64,000 bases of DNA from Cristatella mucedo (GCA_009760855.2 WPIO01000002.1:1099001-1163000), one strand, 5' to 3'. Counted from the stretch's first letter, positions 32,349 to 44,390 are shown. Notes: a model not told the origin generated them from the letters alone. Translations and numbers: made by a program.

Positions 32349-32516
32349 GATTGTCTCCATGAACCTGCCACGTCGTACGTTGCTGCCATGCAAACCCAAT
32401 TCCAAGGAATGATGAGAAACCCTGAAGATTTACGTCTTCAAGCCAGTTTTGAAGGCTTTCCAAACGCTTGCCTACTGACTGCATTTGCTCAGATAAAGAA
32501 ATCCAGAGCTCGACAG
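32349..32516 (+). other. Orphan exon-like open segment
   Basis: 56 codons open in one frame between a possible acceptor (CAGGTAG) and a donor (GTAAAA). It includes HEPATSYVAAMQTQFQGMMR, NPEDLRLQASFEGFPNACLL and TAFAQIKKSRARQ. The composition looks like ordinary protein, not low complexity. I do not recognise the family and see no neighbouring exon. It may be a chance open frame or one exon of an unseen gene. Confidence 0.25.
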
Positions 32517-32789
32517 GTAAAAGACCGAAAATGACCGAAAAGTCTGCAAACGTTTGGAGGCCTCTGGAAAAATTCAGTGCCAGTGCTATCTAAGCTTCTG
32601 AGAAAATAGCTGATTTTTACTCGTGAATTTGAGCTAGAACGATAGAAGGGACACTGGCCCTTACAAACTGAGGCGTAGCCAGGAACTTTTTCTGAGGCGG
32701 AGAACCGTAATCTGACGACTGTCTTGACTGTCATCTAATTATGGCTCCAGTGTCATCTACTGATCAGACCCACGATGCTACGCCCCTTC

Positions 32790-33590
32790 TAATAATAATG
32801 ATAATAATAATGCACTTGGTAAAGCGCCCTCAGAGAACTTAATCTCTTTCTAGGCGCTTTACATTTGATCCAAGAGAAAACGCGATTGAATAGTGAGTAA
32901 TATTATGCTTGATAAACAACACGAATAACATGGTTAGGGGTGACATGCACAGGGTTAGCATGCTAGTGTGGTTAGTGGCAGTATGCACAGTGTCAGCACG
33001 CACAAGCACATGAAGGACAAATCACAGGGACCCACTAAATGCTGCCCTAAATAGGTGTGTTTTTAAGTTCCTTTTAAATGTGGTCAGGTCAGGGGATGTT
33101 CTGACGCAGGTCGGGAGGGAGTTCCAGGCTTTGGGAGCATACGAACTAAATGAACGGTCTCCAAAGGATCTAAGGTTTGTACGAGGTATTTCTAGACTGT
33201 TGGACTCTGAAAAGTGGGTGTTACGATGCTTGGTCTGATGGGGGAGTATATCGGAGAGATAGGCTGGAGCCATTGAATGAAGGGACCTAAAAGTGAGCGA
33301 CAAAAACCTTGAAGTCAATCCGTTGCTTGACTGGTAGCCAGTGCAGGTCGGCGAGAAGTGGAGTAATGTGGCAACTGCGACGCTCACGGCAGACAAGTCT
33401 AGCTGCCGAGTTTTGCACCAGCTGCAATCGCCTGATCGCACATGCTGGTATACCAGTAAGCAGTGAGTTGCAGAAGTCGAGACGGGATGTCACGAATGCA
33501 TGGACCAACTTGAACGTGGTATCCTTATCTAAACAAGCCCTAATTTTAGCAATGTTATAAAGCTGAAACAAAGACACAATAACTCAATTC
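32790..33590 (-). pseudogene. 5'-truncated LINE copy
   Basis: Complement of the C-terminal ORF2 and 3' end of the main LINE. Open frames of 139 and 96 codons carry SRLDFCNSLLTGIPACAIRR, LLADLHWLPVKQRIDFKVF and a FGDRSFSSYAPKAWNSLP block in two overlapping frames, so one frameshift separates them. It ends at its 3' side with the hairpin and an ATT-type tail near 32790. A 21-bp unit (AAGACACAATAACTCAA) is repeated twice just past its 5' break. Confidence 0.88.
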
Positions 33591-34559
33591 TAAGACACAA
33601 TAACTCAACTCTATGCTCTTCGTTCGAGGGACGCATGGTTAATGCATCGTTATTAAATAACCCTCTCAAATCTGACTTGAGGATCTTGGAACTTAAAAAA
33701 GGTGAATTGTGTATTTTAAGAGCTGCAAGCGTTAGAGACGAAGCTCGCCGAGACTCGTGTTGGTAAAAGTTTTTCTCGGAGGGCATTGGGATTTATTGTA
33801 GTAGTAACTGTAAGTTTCTCGAGTTTCTTTGAAATTAATGCGAAGTGCTCTCATGCTGAAATGTAACTCTTTAAATCTCATCCTTGTTACGCTGCAATAT
33901 AAAGCTCGATGCTGAGGAGCCAGTGATTCTTTGAGGTAGACCATTTCGTGCATTGGGAGAGATGGATCGACGGCGCTAAATCGCCTGCCAGGTAAAACCT
34001 CCGGTTTTTGCCGCTTGCAAACGTCATTTCGGGCCCTGTAAAAGCCAATATCTTCCTCTTGTAATAAGCAAAGCCTGAACGAATAAGATAGCTTATAGTA
34101 AAGGAAATGTCGGCTTTCATGATATAGTAAAAAATAATCTAAAAACGTGAAATGCTTAGCAATCAAAGATCATCCTGATTTCTTTGGAATCGCTTTCAAA
34201 AGCACATCTGAAGTATGAAAAAGTACTGCCGAGCTAATAGAAAATAAAATGGTTATTTTGCAGAAACCTTCCGAACAAGATGGCCATCGACAGGGGTGGG
34301 GCAGTTCAAGCAGTCCTGGCTAAGAGTGCTCAATCGGTACTTGGCCATTTATTCTAAACTATTGTCATAATTTAGCGAAAAGGGAGCTCTGGAGCGAAAT
34401 TAAATCTTACAAGATGGTCCCTCTTCCCACTGGCACTCCGCTACTGGCATCTGCCAGGCCGGCGGCATACGGCATTGGGCTCAGGTAATCTGCCAGGCGT
34501 ATCGAGGTGCACATCATCCTACGCCTATTTCATTCAACTAGTTTTTGATTTTAAAGGAT

Positions 34560-34650
34560 AATAACAGCTGGTCGTGGGTTTTAGTCCTGCAGTGGATGAT
34601 CCTGCATTACCCACTGCACTGTGGGTTCGAGTCCTGCACTGGCGTTAAGA
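34560..34650 (+). repeat. SINE-A head fragment, tentative
   Basis: Contains GGTCGTGGGTTTTAGTCCTG and GTGGGTTCGAGTCCTGCACT, two B-box-like blocks about 45 bp apart, suggesting a partial or duplicated SINE-A head. Confidence 0.4.
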
Positions 34651-34774
34651 CTCAAGCACAGGAGCAGGAGCGAGCTGCTCGACTTCCGCGAGTGACGTAG
34701 TCCCTCTAGCTGGGACCTGCATGCATCCATGGAGTGGGTTCGGTCGGACAGCTAAAAAGCGTAGGTCAGCTGGT

Positions 34775-34920
34775 TCAACGGCATCTTTTATATAGCGGCA
34801 GAAGAGCCTTCGCGGCAATCAAATCCGCTTGCAGTCTCTAATACATAATTGCCTGACTCAGGATTCGAACTCAAGACGTAGGGTCAACTGCCCGCAGCTC
34901 ACCTCTAAGCTAAGACCAGG
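34775..34920 (-). repeat. SINE-A copy
   Basis: Plus-strand reading TATATAGCGGCAGAAGAGCC, CGCTTGCAGTC and GGATTCGAACTCAAGAC is the complement of SINE-A from its 3' region to the B box. Confidence 0.75.
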
Positions 34921-35319
34921 CCTTCTTAGTTGCTCGGACGATGAGCTAGTTGTCCAAGTAGCTCCAATTCTTCAGTCGTTTTCTCTGGCTATAAAGCAAT
35001 TCAGTCTAAGCTAGAAATAAAAAAAGTTCCGATAAACAGCCTTTATTCTTTAGCTTGCTAGGAAAGGGCATTTCAACAAAACGGTATTCGGCAGTTACTT
35101 TTTCAACTTGTTCAAATGGTAAGTAAAGACAGAACTTTCACTTAGGTGGTCCAACAGGCCGTTTACAGCAAGAAGACACTGGAGCAAGTGCAAAGTATAC
35201 CGACGGTTATATGGCACTTCTTAAGCTGACTAAGTATCTACTGCGGCCAACAGCCTGACTGGATACAGCTAGAATACACTACATTGCGAGCTCGAGCCCC
35301 TAATACGCCGACGTCACAA

Positions 35320-35690
35320 TGCTCTTGCACAAGCCGCTCATTGGTTTCCAGTCTTCACGCCGCTCCTTGCACTAGATTGAAATCTTTTGACGGCCAGGCC
35401 TTCATTTCGTATGCACCGAAAGACTGAAACTCCCGTCCGACTTCTTCACCACCTGCACTGATTTTGCATAACTTTAGTGCCATTTAAAAGGCACTCGCTC
35501 TGCTCTGCTTTCCGTGCGCTCCAGGGAGCACGTGTATTTTTTGCATGCCGGTGTAGCACGATACATGGCATTCATCTTTTGCTATTGCTTCCCTGGCTGG
35601 GAGGTGTAAAGCGCCTAGATTGACATATTTTTTTCGGGTGCCATCCAAAAGAAATTTGTATTGCCATAAAATATAAGTACTATTATATGC
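35320..35690 (+). pseudogene. Old LINE fragment
   Basis: A GTATGCACCGAAAGACTGAA block corresponds to the YAPKAWN region, followed by a long decayed 3'UTR, GTAAAGCGCCTAGATTGACA and a GGGTGCCATCC tail. Many substitutions. Confidence 0.5.
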
Positions 35691-35699
35691 ACATGTACT

Positions 35700-36690
35700 G
35701 CACATCTTGAACGCTCGGTCTGCACGCTCGCATTGTACTGGAAACCCCTAGCTAACCCCTAATCTGTATGACATAAGCGCCACTTATCCTTCAATCAGCA
35801 ATTGATTTTCCTTCTACGCTAGTCCTAGAGCATGAAATCTTCGCCTTAACTCGTTAATTAATAGTTTCACTGATTTGGACAATCGTCGATGATTGAACAC
35901 AAATAAAGTAGTTGTAGCCATTTAGTTTTTAAACAAGCCCACTCTGCTACAGGAAAATTTCCTAATCTCGAACACTAAGATACGACCTCGATGCCACAGG
36001 GCCGAGTAATCCTGTAGGGAAGGGCTTATGAGAAAAATATTTCTAAACCCACACATGGCTTGTGCAATCGCCTACTAACGCATGCTACAGCGACACCACC
36101 GAAACATGTAAGATATTCCTGAGCCGCATGCAGCCGGACCACTGCAGCACCCCATCTTCAGATTTGAACGAAAGTTCAGTGCTAATCTTGCCTAGCACAT
36201 GTAGGTCCTTACCGAATTCTAAGCCAATATGGGACTTCTAGTATCATCCAGTAGCTAGTTATCTTTCACACTAAAGAAAATTGGTCGTATCAGAAAGTAT
36301 GTATGACATATGTTACTAGGCAACATCAGCCTGTTTCAAGTAACCTTGACATTGACTAAAACCTGTAGAAGCCTGCATGGTCGCGAAACGAATATCACCT
36401 TGAGGTAGGCTCCTGGCTTCACCCATGCGGCCCAACCGAGATGTAGTGGCAAGCTTTAAATGTCTTTCTACGAGCGCGGTCACGTGTTCGCAAGTGGAAG
36501 TGTGCCAGGAATCATTGATGCTGCAAGAAAAGCTACCGTCTTCTGAGCCCGTGGGACTGCAATAACCCTATCAATATACCGGCTACGACTAGACTTAACG
36601 TGAGTTTAAACACCCGAACAAGCATAGCTGCGGGCCGATTGTAGCGAAGACGTAAACTAGGTATCGGATGAAGATTAGTCAATCGTGCAA
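35700..36690. other. Intergenic stretch, nothing recognised
   Basis: No repeat family, RNA gene or exon-like segment could be identified. Confidence 0.4.
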
Positions 36691-36711
36691 AAAGCAACGG
36701 GTGTTACACAG

Positions 36712-36860
36712 ACAAACCTCGCGTTCTTGCCCCAAAGAGACACGTCGTTCGAATCCTGCAGTTGGGCGATCCTTTGTTGCCAACTGGAAGGCGGTGGCGA
36801 TAGCCGATAAGGCTCCTCTGTCGCTATACAGACGAGGCTGACAAATTAGCCAAGATTACA
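36712..36860 (+). repeat. SINE-A copy
   Basis: CGTCGTTCGAATCCTGCAGT (B box), GGGCGATCCTTTGTTGCCAA, GGCGGTGGCGATAGCCG, CTGTCGCTATACAGACGAGG and a final ACAAATTAGCCA. The head upstream of the B box is eroded. Confidence 0.8.
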
Positions 36861-37029
36861 TCGGACTTCCAACCCGAATCTGTACCTTGCTTGATCACCA
36901 TACGGTAGAATAATGATTTCACCATGTCAGGACGGACCAATTAATTTCTCTGAGCATGACAATGATTCGGCATAAGCAGTCCTTGAAATACATTTAAGGA
37001 CACCAGCTCTTCACCACATTGCGTGATTA

Positions 37030-37313
37030 AAAATGTAATGCAATGTAATGTATCTCCGTCTGTAACTCCACAAAGTCATAAAGACTTAAGTGGGTGTTAC
37101 GCAGGAGAGTTTTGTATAGCTCACTCACAGCCTAAGCCGCTTTCGGTAGCCTACAGACTTCGTCTCACGCAACAAAGAGAAAGTGGGAAGCATAGCAGAG
37201 TCAGGAGAGCAGTTGAGGTAGTGAGTAGCATAGAAGTAGCAGCTCAGGACCTCTGAAAAAGATGTGCCATAGTCGGCAGTAGGAGAGAAGTTGTCGTTGC
37301 GTAAGAAAGACAC
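37030..37313 (-). repeat. Repeat-C copy (full-length reference)
   Basis: The longest uninterrupted copy: AATGCAATGTAATGTATCTC, CGTCTGTAACTCCACAAAG, GTTACGCAGGAGAG, CTCACTCACAGCCTAAGC, CTTCGTCTCACGCAACAAAG, GAGAAAGTGGGAAGCATAGC, AGCAGTTGAGGTAGTGAGTA, TAGTCGGCAGTAGG and CGTTGCGTAAGAAAG. Family unknown. Confidence 0.85.
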
Positions 37314-37906
37314 CTAATGCTATGTAATACCTCGGGTTTTTGATGCAACTATTCAAAAAAATAGCAGACTGCTACATATTTCGATAGGCAGGCGACACTT
37401 CAAAGATATACGAAACCGTGTCTTTCTACGCTTAACCATGCTTGCAAACGAAAGTTACCAAGCCCTAGTGAAAGGCCCATAATATCGTCTTGAGTCAAAC
37501 ATATACAATGCCTACAGATAGTTAAACCGCAACGGTGCGATGCTCGTACATGTTCCGACTGCTAGCAGTGGGTGCCACATGTTCTAGGGTGGTCAGTAGT
37601 GCGGGAACAAGAGCGCCTCAGAACGGCGAGCAGTCAATGTCAGCAACCGGATATCAGCTGCGACTCATGCTCATACTTTCATCATTAGCACTTGTTCCGA
37701 GACATTGATTCTGACACTGCAACAGCGGCTTCAGATTGAAAACTTAACGCATCATCGGCCGGCATAGTACTTATGCCGGTCTGCGGTAAGCATTGTCGTC
37801 ATCGCCACGTTGGGTATCAACACCAACATCCCGCTATAACTTAAGGCGGAAAAAAGAGCAACGCAGCTGGAAGAAACAACGCTTTAACATAAAGACAGGA
37901 GAAGAC

Positions 37907-37910
<4 letters not shown>

Positions 37911-37984
<74 letters not shown>
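37911..37984. repeat. (GA)n microsatellite
   Basis: Uninterrupted GA run of about 74 bp. Confidence 0.97.
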
Positions 37985-37987
<3 letters not shown>

Positions 37988-38805
37988 ATTACTGAGAAGG
38001 ACGCCGCCATTGAAAAAGTGCTATGAACTCTGGGTAGTGTATATGGCCCTGATTCCGGTGGCTCGCGTACCTGACTGCTCCTCCCCAACTAATGTACGTC
38101 GACGCATATCTATGAATCCGCATCTGAATCCTACCAGGGCCACCAAGCCCACAGCAATCGTAGCGAAAATCTTATGATTGTGTAGGTTTATATGAATATG
38201 AAACAATTTTATGTGTACAATAGGTCTTACCAGTGAACAATCAAGGGAAATTTCAGTGTCGCGTTCCAAGGCGGGGCTTAATGTCGGCTGACCTGGTGGC
38301 AAGCTTGGCCTAGCTGGTGAAGCCAGCCTACGGTCGGGAAAGGACTACACTCCGCGACCCGGATCGCCGAGCGATCGAATATTACCTTCAGTCTCTTTCT
38401 GTCACCTTTTCGTAAGTGAGGCTCTTGCTGAGGCTTCGGTGGCACGAAGCCTCAGGGCTTCTTCAGGCTCATACTGCTGTAGAGTTTGTCGGTCATACAA
38501 CGGTTTGGCTGAGTTTCGGTAGTGTGGTACTGAGTGGCTTCATTTATTGCTTGTTTTTGTCGTTGCTTTCTGCGATCGGTACGCTTAAATCCTGCTCGCT
38601 TTGCTCTTTTTTGTTAGCAATTCTGTGCTCTGAAAACTCGCCGGTCTACGACGGTAGGCTGTAACCATAGGTTTCATATCTTACTTAGCCGACACCGTGA
38701 AAAAATCACGGAAATCTCCAACTTTGCTTTGGAAGGCCAGTCTGAGTGTCCACTAACCTATCTGTTGATCCCATATCAATGACTGCCAAGCGTTCAGTTC
38801 GTAGA

Positions 38806-38945
38806 AAGTATAATTCATTTGTTTAGCGCCCCGAGAGAACTTAATCTCTATTCAGGCGCTTCACTCGTGCCTCCGGGCTTGAGCCCACGACCTCAGCCAG
38901 ACCTTGGTCGGGCGAGCACCTTAACCGCTGGACCAAACCAGCTCG
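38806..38945 (-). repeat. SINE-B copy
   Basis: Well-preserved minus-strand copy: ATTCATTTGTTTAGCGCC, GAGAACTTAATCTCTATTCA, GGGCTTGAGCCCACGACCTC and AACCGCTGGACCAAACCAGC. Confidence 0.88.
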
Positions 38946-39014
38946 GCAGTTAATGGAGTAAAATTCGTATAGCAGGAAAAAGGAAAGCGTATTTCATAAT
39001 AATATTTCATAATT

Positions 39015-39262
39015 TCCTTACAAAACGAATGTAATGTAATGTATCTCCGTCTGTAACTCCACAAAGCCATATAGACTATGAGAGTGTTACGCAGGAGAGT
39101 CGTGTATGGCACACTCACAGCCTAAGCGGCTTTCAGTACGCATTCGGTAGCCAACAGACTTCGTCTCACGCAACAAAGAGAAAGTGGGAAGCATAGCAGA
39201 GTCAGGAGAGCAGTTGAGGTAGTGAGTATCATGGAAGTATCAGCTCAAGACCGCAATCCACT
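39015..39262 (-). repeat. Repeat-C copy, truncated at one end
   Basis: Collinear with 37030-37250 from the ATGTAATGTAATGTATC end to GCAGTTGAGGTAGTGAGTAT and CAGCTCAAGACC. It then diverges, so it lacks the last ~60 bp. On the assigned strand that is a 5' truncation, as seen in retroposons. Confidence 0.85.
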
Positions 39263-39521
39263 GACGTGAAACTTATTCCTCAGCGCCGATCACCAAATCA
39301 GCGTAGAGTTACCGTGTTCTCCTCTTTTTGACTTGTGAAATGACATTTAACGCTGCGGTACTGTCGCAGTAGTGCTTGCAATATCACCCATGCTAATGTT
39401 AATGTTAATGTTAATTTATATGTTAATGTAAATGAAAAGGCTGTCGTTGCTATTGCTTTGAGCATAGCGGTCATAGCAGACCCACATCACTATTAATAGA
39501 CATGCATCGACGCATTCTTTG

Positions 39522-39735
39522 GCTAGGTGGCGACATGGTCTAGTTATTCAGGTAAGGGCCCTTCTACCCTTATGTTCAAGCCCAAGGAGAAGGAGCTCAC
39601 ACTTAAAGATTCAAATTGTAGTTTCGGGTCCAACAGCTGGCAATTCTTTTTGCCCACTCAAAGTGGGAGTTATGGCCGCAAAGGCTCACTTCAGCCGCTA
39701 TGTAAGTGAAGCTGTTAAATCAGCTGACCATTACT
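39522..39735 (+). repeat. SINE-A copy, diverged
   Basis: Head GCTAGGTGGCGACATGGTCT, B-box-like GTTCAAGCCC, AGTTATGGCCGCAAAGGCTC in the body and GCTGTTAAATCAGCTGACC at the 3' end. The strong 3' end identifies the family. Confidence 0.65.
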
Positions 39736-40628
39736 TTTTACTTTTAATTTCGGCCGTGCTCTACTATCATCGCCATACCTGGATGCATCAGTACAGCATC
39801 GGTACAGCGATTCGTCTGCCGTGCTCCAATGCGATAGCTGCGTCGCCGCCGGTATTTGTCACTGTCGCTGGTAGGTAGGGACTAGGACCCGTTACGTGAG
39901 GGGCCATTGAAATAAAGAGGGCCATTGCAACATTGGCATGCTAAATCAGTCAGATTATGACAGCACTTGAGATTATTAGCGGTTTCTGAACTACAACATT
40001 GGGAACTAGATAAACCAATAATATATGGTTTATACGGTACAAAAGCGCATGTTAATCGATTGTCAGTTGTAATTTGGTATTTGAAGTATTGGCTTTACGC
40101 TACGGCTTGTGTATATATGAGTGCCTTTGTGTAGGTCCTACATATCTTCTTTAAGGCCTTGTTGACTTGTTATCAAGGTACGGACGTTCTTGATTGCTGT
40201 GGTGCTCTGCTACCACACCAAGGACTAGTACCAGTACGTGATCTGTCTCCGCGGTGAAAGACATTAATTCAGGAGCCGCTACAGCTAGTCCGTTACACCG
40301 GTCAGATGCTGAGAGGGAAAATATTTTTGATTTATTAGCACGCTGCGCCAAAATATTAGAGCCCATATAATCACTTTGACGCTTTTTAGTTCCAAGAAAT
40401 TTTTAATGCCAGCAACTTTTGGCTAACAAGATGTAACTCTCCAAACACGACTGCAAGTACATATACACAATATAATATATACTCATCTGTACATTTACGT
40501 ATAATTCTGCATATTTTTTTGCATTCTTAAATACAGTATGCTGTAATTATATATATATATATCTAAATATTACGTGAATATTTATATTAATATATATATA
40601 TAATAAGGCATGTAAAAACGTATGCACA

Positions 40629-40667
40629 AACAGATATCTCTCAAGCTTAACTTGAGAGATATCTGTT
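40629..40667. repeat. Perfect inverted repeat, 17-bp arms
   Basis: AACAGATATCTCTCAAG and its exact complement are separated by 5 bases (CTTAA), in an AT-rich stretch next to a TA-rich run (40549-40603). Confidence 0.92.
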
Positions 40668-40859
40668 GCTCCTTCAAATTTGCATGACGCATTAGCCAGC
40701 GCTGCGTCTTGTAGATGTAGATGATATAGATTCAATCTCGCTCAAGGGATTGATTCATGACAATACGGATTTAAACTGAAGTTTAGCAGTTTAAAAAAAT
40801 ATTACCTAGGCAATAGCTAGACTGCAGTTTTAAATGCAACCCATTTATAATCGTGCAGT

Positions 40860-40960
40860 GTGCAGGCAAACTGGTCTTTCCACCCACTGGCATATTACGC
40901 CAGAGGCTGGAAAAGCCAGTTTGCATATTACGCCACTACGCCAGTTTGCCATTACGAGGC
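40860..40960. repeat. Short local duplications (GCATATTACGCCA)
   Basis: GCATATTACGCCA occurs at about 40890 and 40924, and GCCAGTTTGC at about 40915 and 40939. The small interleaved direct repeats suggest local slippage or a decayed minisatellite. Confidence 0.6.
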
Positions 40961-41091
40961 TGAAGAAGCTCACAAGGAGCCTGTAGGGCCTGAATGTAGT
41001 GCCTGTTCAGTCGGAAATCCGGCTGGTCCAATAGAGCGAGTCAATCATTAGTTTTTAATCTTGTGCCAAACGGCCAGGCCACTTTATCAGT

Positions 41092-41265
41092 GGAGTGGAG
41101 GCTAATTTTGGTAAAGCGGTTAAGGTGCTCGCCCCGACCAAGGCCTGGCTGAGGTAGAGGGCTCGAGCCCCGAGGCATATGTGAAGCGCCTGAATAGAGA
41201 GAGAGAGAGAGAGAGAGAGATTAAGTTCTCTTGGGGCGCTATACAAATGAGTTATACATATATTT
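41092..41265 (+). repeat. SINE-B copy with internal (GA)n expansion
   Basis: Head TTTTGGTAAAGCGGTTAAGG, spacer CGACCAAGGCCTGGCTGAGG, B-box region GGGCTCGAGCCCC, tail AAGCGCCTGAATAGAGAG. A GA run of about 25 bp sits in place of the normal AGAGATTAAG, then TTAAGTTCTCTTGGGGCGC and the ATACAAATGAGTTATA end. Confidence 0.88.
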
Positions 41266-42099
41266 TCAATTTTTAAGCCCTTATTAACCGGCGCCATGGG
41301 CGTGGCAGGGTCCACTCGTTCCCCTTGTCGCGATCGCAGTCGCTCGCCGGGTTACGCTATCAATGAACGTGTTCCCTGGCGAGATCGTGCTCTCACAGTG
41401 GATACCGCAGACGGGTAGGGTTACCAGCAACAGCACGACGGCGTGCTACGTGACGGTTTTTACATCTCGTCCGCAGCCGTCACTGGAATGTGCGAAAACG
41501 ACATTGTCAAAAAATCGCCATGTTTAAGTTTTTTTCGTGCGCACTCTATGTGCGTGAGCCAGATTAAAAACTTTGTAATCATGATTTTCTTTCAGCTTAC
41601 TCGCTACACTTGTATGGTTTCTTGGCTTTGGGAAGCTATAGGTACTTTTTCACTTTTCAACCTTTTTAGCAGTTGCTGATGGCTCAGTGAAGCGCATTCA
41701 GTGCACCGTTAGGACCAACTGGACAGGAGGCTAAGGAGGACTGCGTAAAGCCCGCCGTCTTCTATTCGTGGGGGATTCTCCAGATGCTTCATTTTATATT
41801 TTCTCCAACGAGTCCAGTCGCCGTAGCCTATAGTCGTCTTTTCGTGCTTTTCCATTAAACTGTTATTTTTTCACAGCCTTTTGCAGGAACGAGCGACCGT
41901 CTTTAGTGATTCGAGTGCTTTAATCCTTCCCGAGCGATTAGTTCGAGCCACCCCGCATCTTTTCCTCCTCTTCACTACCGGCGCGTTCGCTTGGAACTCT
42001 GGGGAATATTCCCTAAGGTAGGGTCGTCAAACAGTCTCTAACTTCAACACAGTGCGACGGCCACATTCATGCACTCTGCAAGAGCCTGACCATTGAGGG

Positions 42100-43420
42100 T
42101 AGCGTCGCTCCGCTGGGTTTTAAAGCCGACTGTTCTTTCTTTCTCAATGCTGCGAAACAGAAATCGCTGAAGAAAATGCCCTCTCTTTCTTTCGCGTGTC
42201 AGAGCCTTCCGTGCAATCTTCGCATGGCGAGCGATCGCTTTGCTGCATGCACGCTGGCGTTAGGCAGCTCGCCGGAGCGGCATTTCGCTGATTTCCTCTC
42301 GTCGCTGAACAGGGAAGGTAAGTCAGCTTGGGGTACAACAAATCGCTATCGCTTCGGAGTCCCAGCAAACGGGCACGCCTTTTTGCAACAAGCCGCGCGC
42401 GCGCGAGACGAAGGAATTGGCGCCGCTCGTTTTCTGGCGTTTCAAACCCTCTTCGTCCCACTCGAGCTCACGGAATGCTCGAGCGAGACTTGCGAGAGCA
42501 GCGTCGTCACTTCCGTTAGCTGTGGCGGGCAATCGCGCTCTTGTAATCCACCGCCGACGAACCCTATTTCGCCAGCGGCGGGGGGGGGTGGGGGTGGGCG
42601 GCGGCGGCAGAGCCCCGACCCGGTCGTCGCTCACTGGGCAGCTGACATTTCGGCTCTGCCACTTGCGCCCGCTCTGGAATTCGCGGCCTTCCAAGAACTG
42701 CCAGGGCTACGCGGCCGGTGCAAAGAAAAGTACTTCGTCGTACGTCACTTCCGCTAGCGGCCGGCCGCGGGGAAATGCTTACGCTGCAGACGGGGTACCG
42801 AGCTACGATGGAGTCAGAACCACCGGCCCGAGAAAGAGCGCAGTCGAATGACCAGTCAAAATGCAGTCGAATGATCGGCGGCTCCCTCAGCGACCCGACC
42901 CCAGAGTGACGTAAGAGAGCGGCAGAGGTAAGGGGCAAGAAGCGAACACTAGAGCAGCCGCTGTATTAAAATAGCGGCAGCCTGCACGCTTCTCCTCGGC
43001 TGAGGTCTCTGCTCGAGTCTGGAAGAGCACTTCACTTTGTTCAAGCGCGAGTCGCCGGGCGGGCGGGTGGGCGGCGTAAGTAACAGTTAGTCCTACCGGA
43101 AGTAGAGAGGGCTTCTTTCTGATGGCAGATGGAGCGCCGGATTTTTGCGCCGTCGGCTGCAGACGCCGCCGACGCCGGCTCTAACCGCTTAAGACTCTTC
43201 CTCTTTCCAGCTCCGCCGGCCTCTATACTCTAGGTGCATCCGTCGCCTGCTAGACGGTTACGAAAAGACGATGAACTCGTCAACTGCCAGCGGGAATTCC
43301 GTCGCAGTACGGACTTCAAGCCCCGCAGGCACCGATACGATTACCGTCAATCAAAAGTCTACAGTTTGGAATGGGAAGCGGTTCAGTAAAGGCCAGGCGG
43401 ACTTGAAATCCTCACGTGTT
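42100..43420. other. GC-rich, CpG-dense block without a recognised gene
   Basis: Third CpG-rich stretch, with open frames up to 193 codons (42176-42757) that overlap others on both strands and show no known domain. A G run at 42582-42590 and GGC repeats are low-complexity. It may be a CpG island. No exon can be defended. Confidence 0.45.
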
Positions 43421-43732
43421 TAATATTGTTGATAACAATTAAGCATCCGTATAGCGCCTAAAAGAACTAAATCTAGTTTGAAACCCGAGCGCTAGCTACT
43501 CGCGTCACTGCTTATTTTTGCTTGTCGATGCTAGTCCTGAGGGCAGTCCGGGTGCAAGCGAGAAGCAATTTTCAAATTTGATGTCACCTATTGGCTGTCG
43601 TGTACTAATATGGGCCATGTTTATTTCTGGCTATCGCTTATTTGTTGGTTGTGCCTTGCACTTATGCAGCACGCTGTCTCAACCGCTTCAACCATTGCGC
43701 TTTCTAGCCCTACCGGCGACTAATGCTAAATT

Positions 43733-43842
43733 ATTTAACAGCCTCTATTTGTATAGAGATTTGGAGGAATCAAACCTACGACCTCGGGGCCGAGGACATG
43801 AAGAGCAACCGCCTCACCTAGCGTGCCATCACTGCGATTAAT
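43733..43842 (-). repeat. SINE-A copy with internal deletion
   Basis: Plus-strand reading TTATTTAACAGCCTCTATTT, GTATAG, then directly AATCAAACCTACGACCTCGG and CCGCCTCACCTAGCG. The central body between the CTATAC end and the B box is missing. Confidence 0.65.
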
Positions 43843-44197
43843 CGCGATGCATCTGGCCAGCGGTCTGTCCTTTACTGCTGGTACTGCTACGAGGCACTCG
43901 GTTTTGCATGCTTATACTTTTTTGAGATAACATAATTGTCAAACATAAAACATAATTGTCTGGGTGCAATGCGATTCGGATGACGTGCACCTTTGACTGA
44001 AGCTTTATTTGGTTCAAGACCTCTGCAGATCTCCTGGTCGACCAAAAAAACGCGTTGAGGCACCTGCAGTTTCGCAAGAGGGGCCGAATGGCCTACTAAC
44101 TACGCTGGGAAAGAACCGAAAGAATATTGTGAATATGCGGCTTGAGAAATATTACAGAGGAAGGTGACTATATTTGATGATCGAAGTCTTGGATTTT

Positions 44198-44253
44198 TGA
44201 GCCCCATGGCATATGTGGAGTGCCTGAATAGAAATTAAGTTATCTTGAGGTTA

Positions 44254-44289
<36 letters not shown>

Positions 44290-44290
44290 A
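44198..44290 (+). repeat. SINE-B tail with (TA)n
   Basis: GAGCCCCATGGCATATGTGG, GTGCCTGAATAGAAATTAAG, TTATCTTGAGG, then a TA run of about 30 bp. The tRNA-like head is absent. Confidence 0.7.
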
Positions 44291-44390
44291 ATGTAAAGCG
44301 CCTAGAAAGAGATTAAGTTCTCTGAGGGCGCTTTATCAAGTGCAATATTATTATTATTATTATATATATATATATACGTATATTTATATA
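44285..44390 (+). repeat. LINE tail fragment followed by (ATT)n and (TA)n
   Basis: AAATGTAAAGCGCCTAGAAA, GAGATTAAGTTCTCTGAGGG and CGCTTTATCAAGTGCAATAT match the main LINE tail almost perfectly. It lies directly after the SINE-B tail at 44198-44260, so the related tails can be compared side by side. Confidence 0.88.

Noticed and set aside
42176-42757. 193-codon open frame in a CpG-rich block
   Set aside because: Low stop frequency in GC-rich DNA gives overlapping frames on both strands; no domain or splice context was found.
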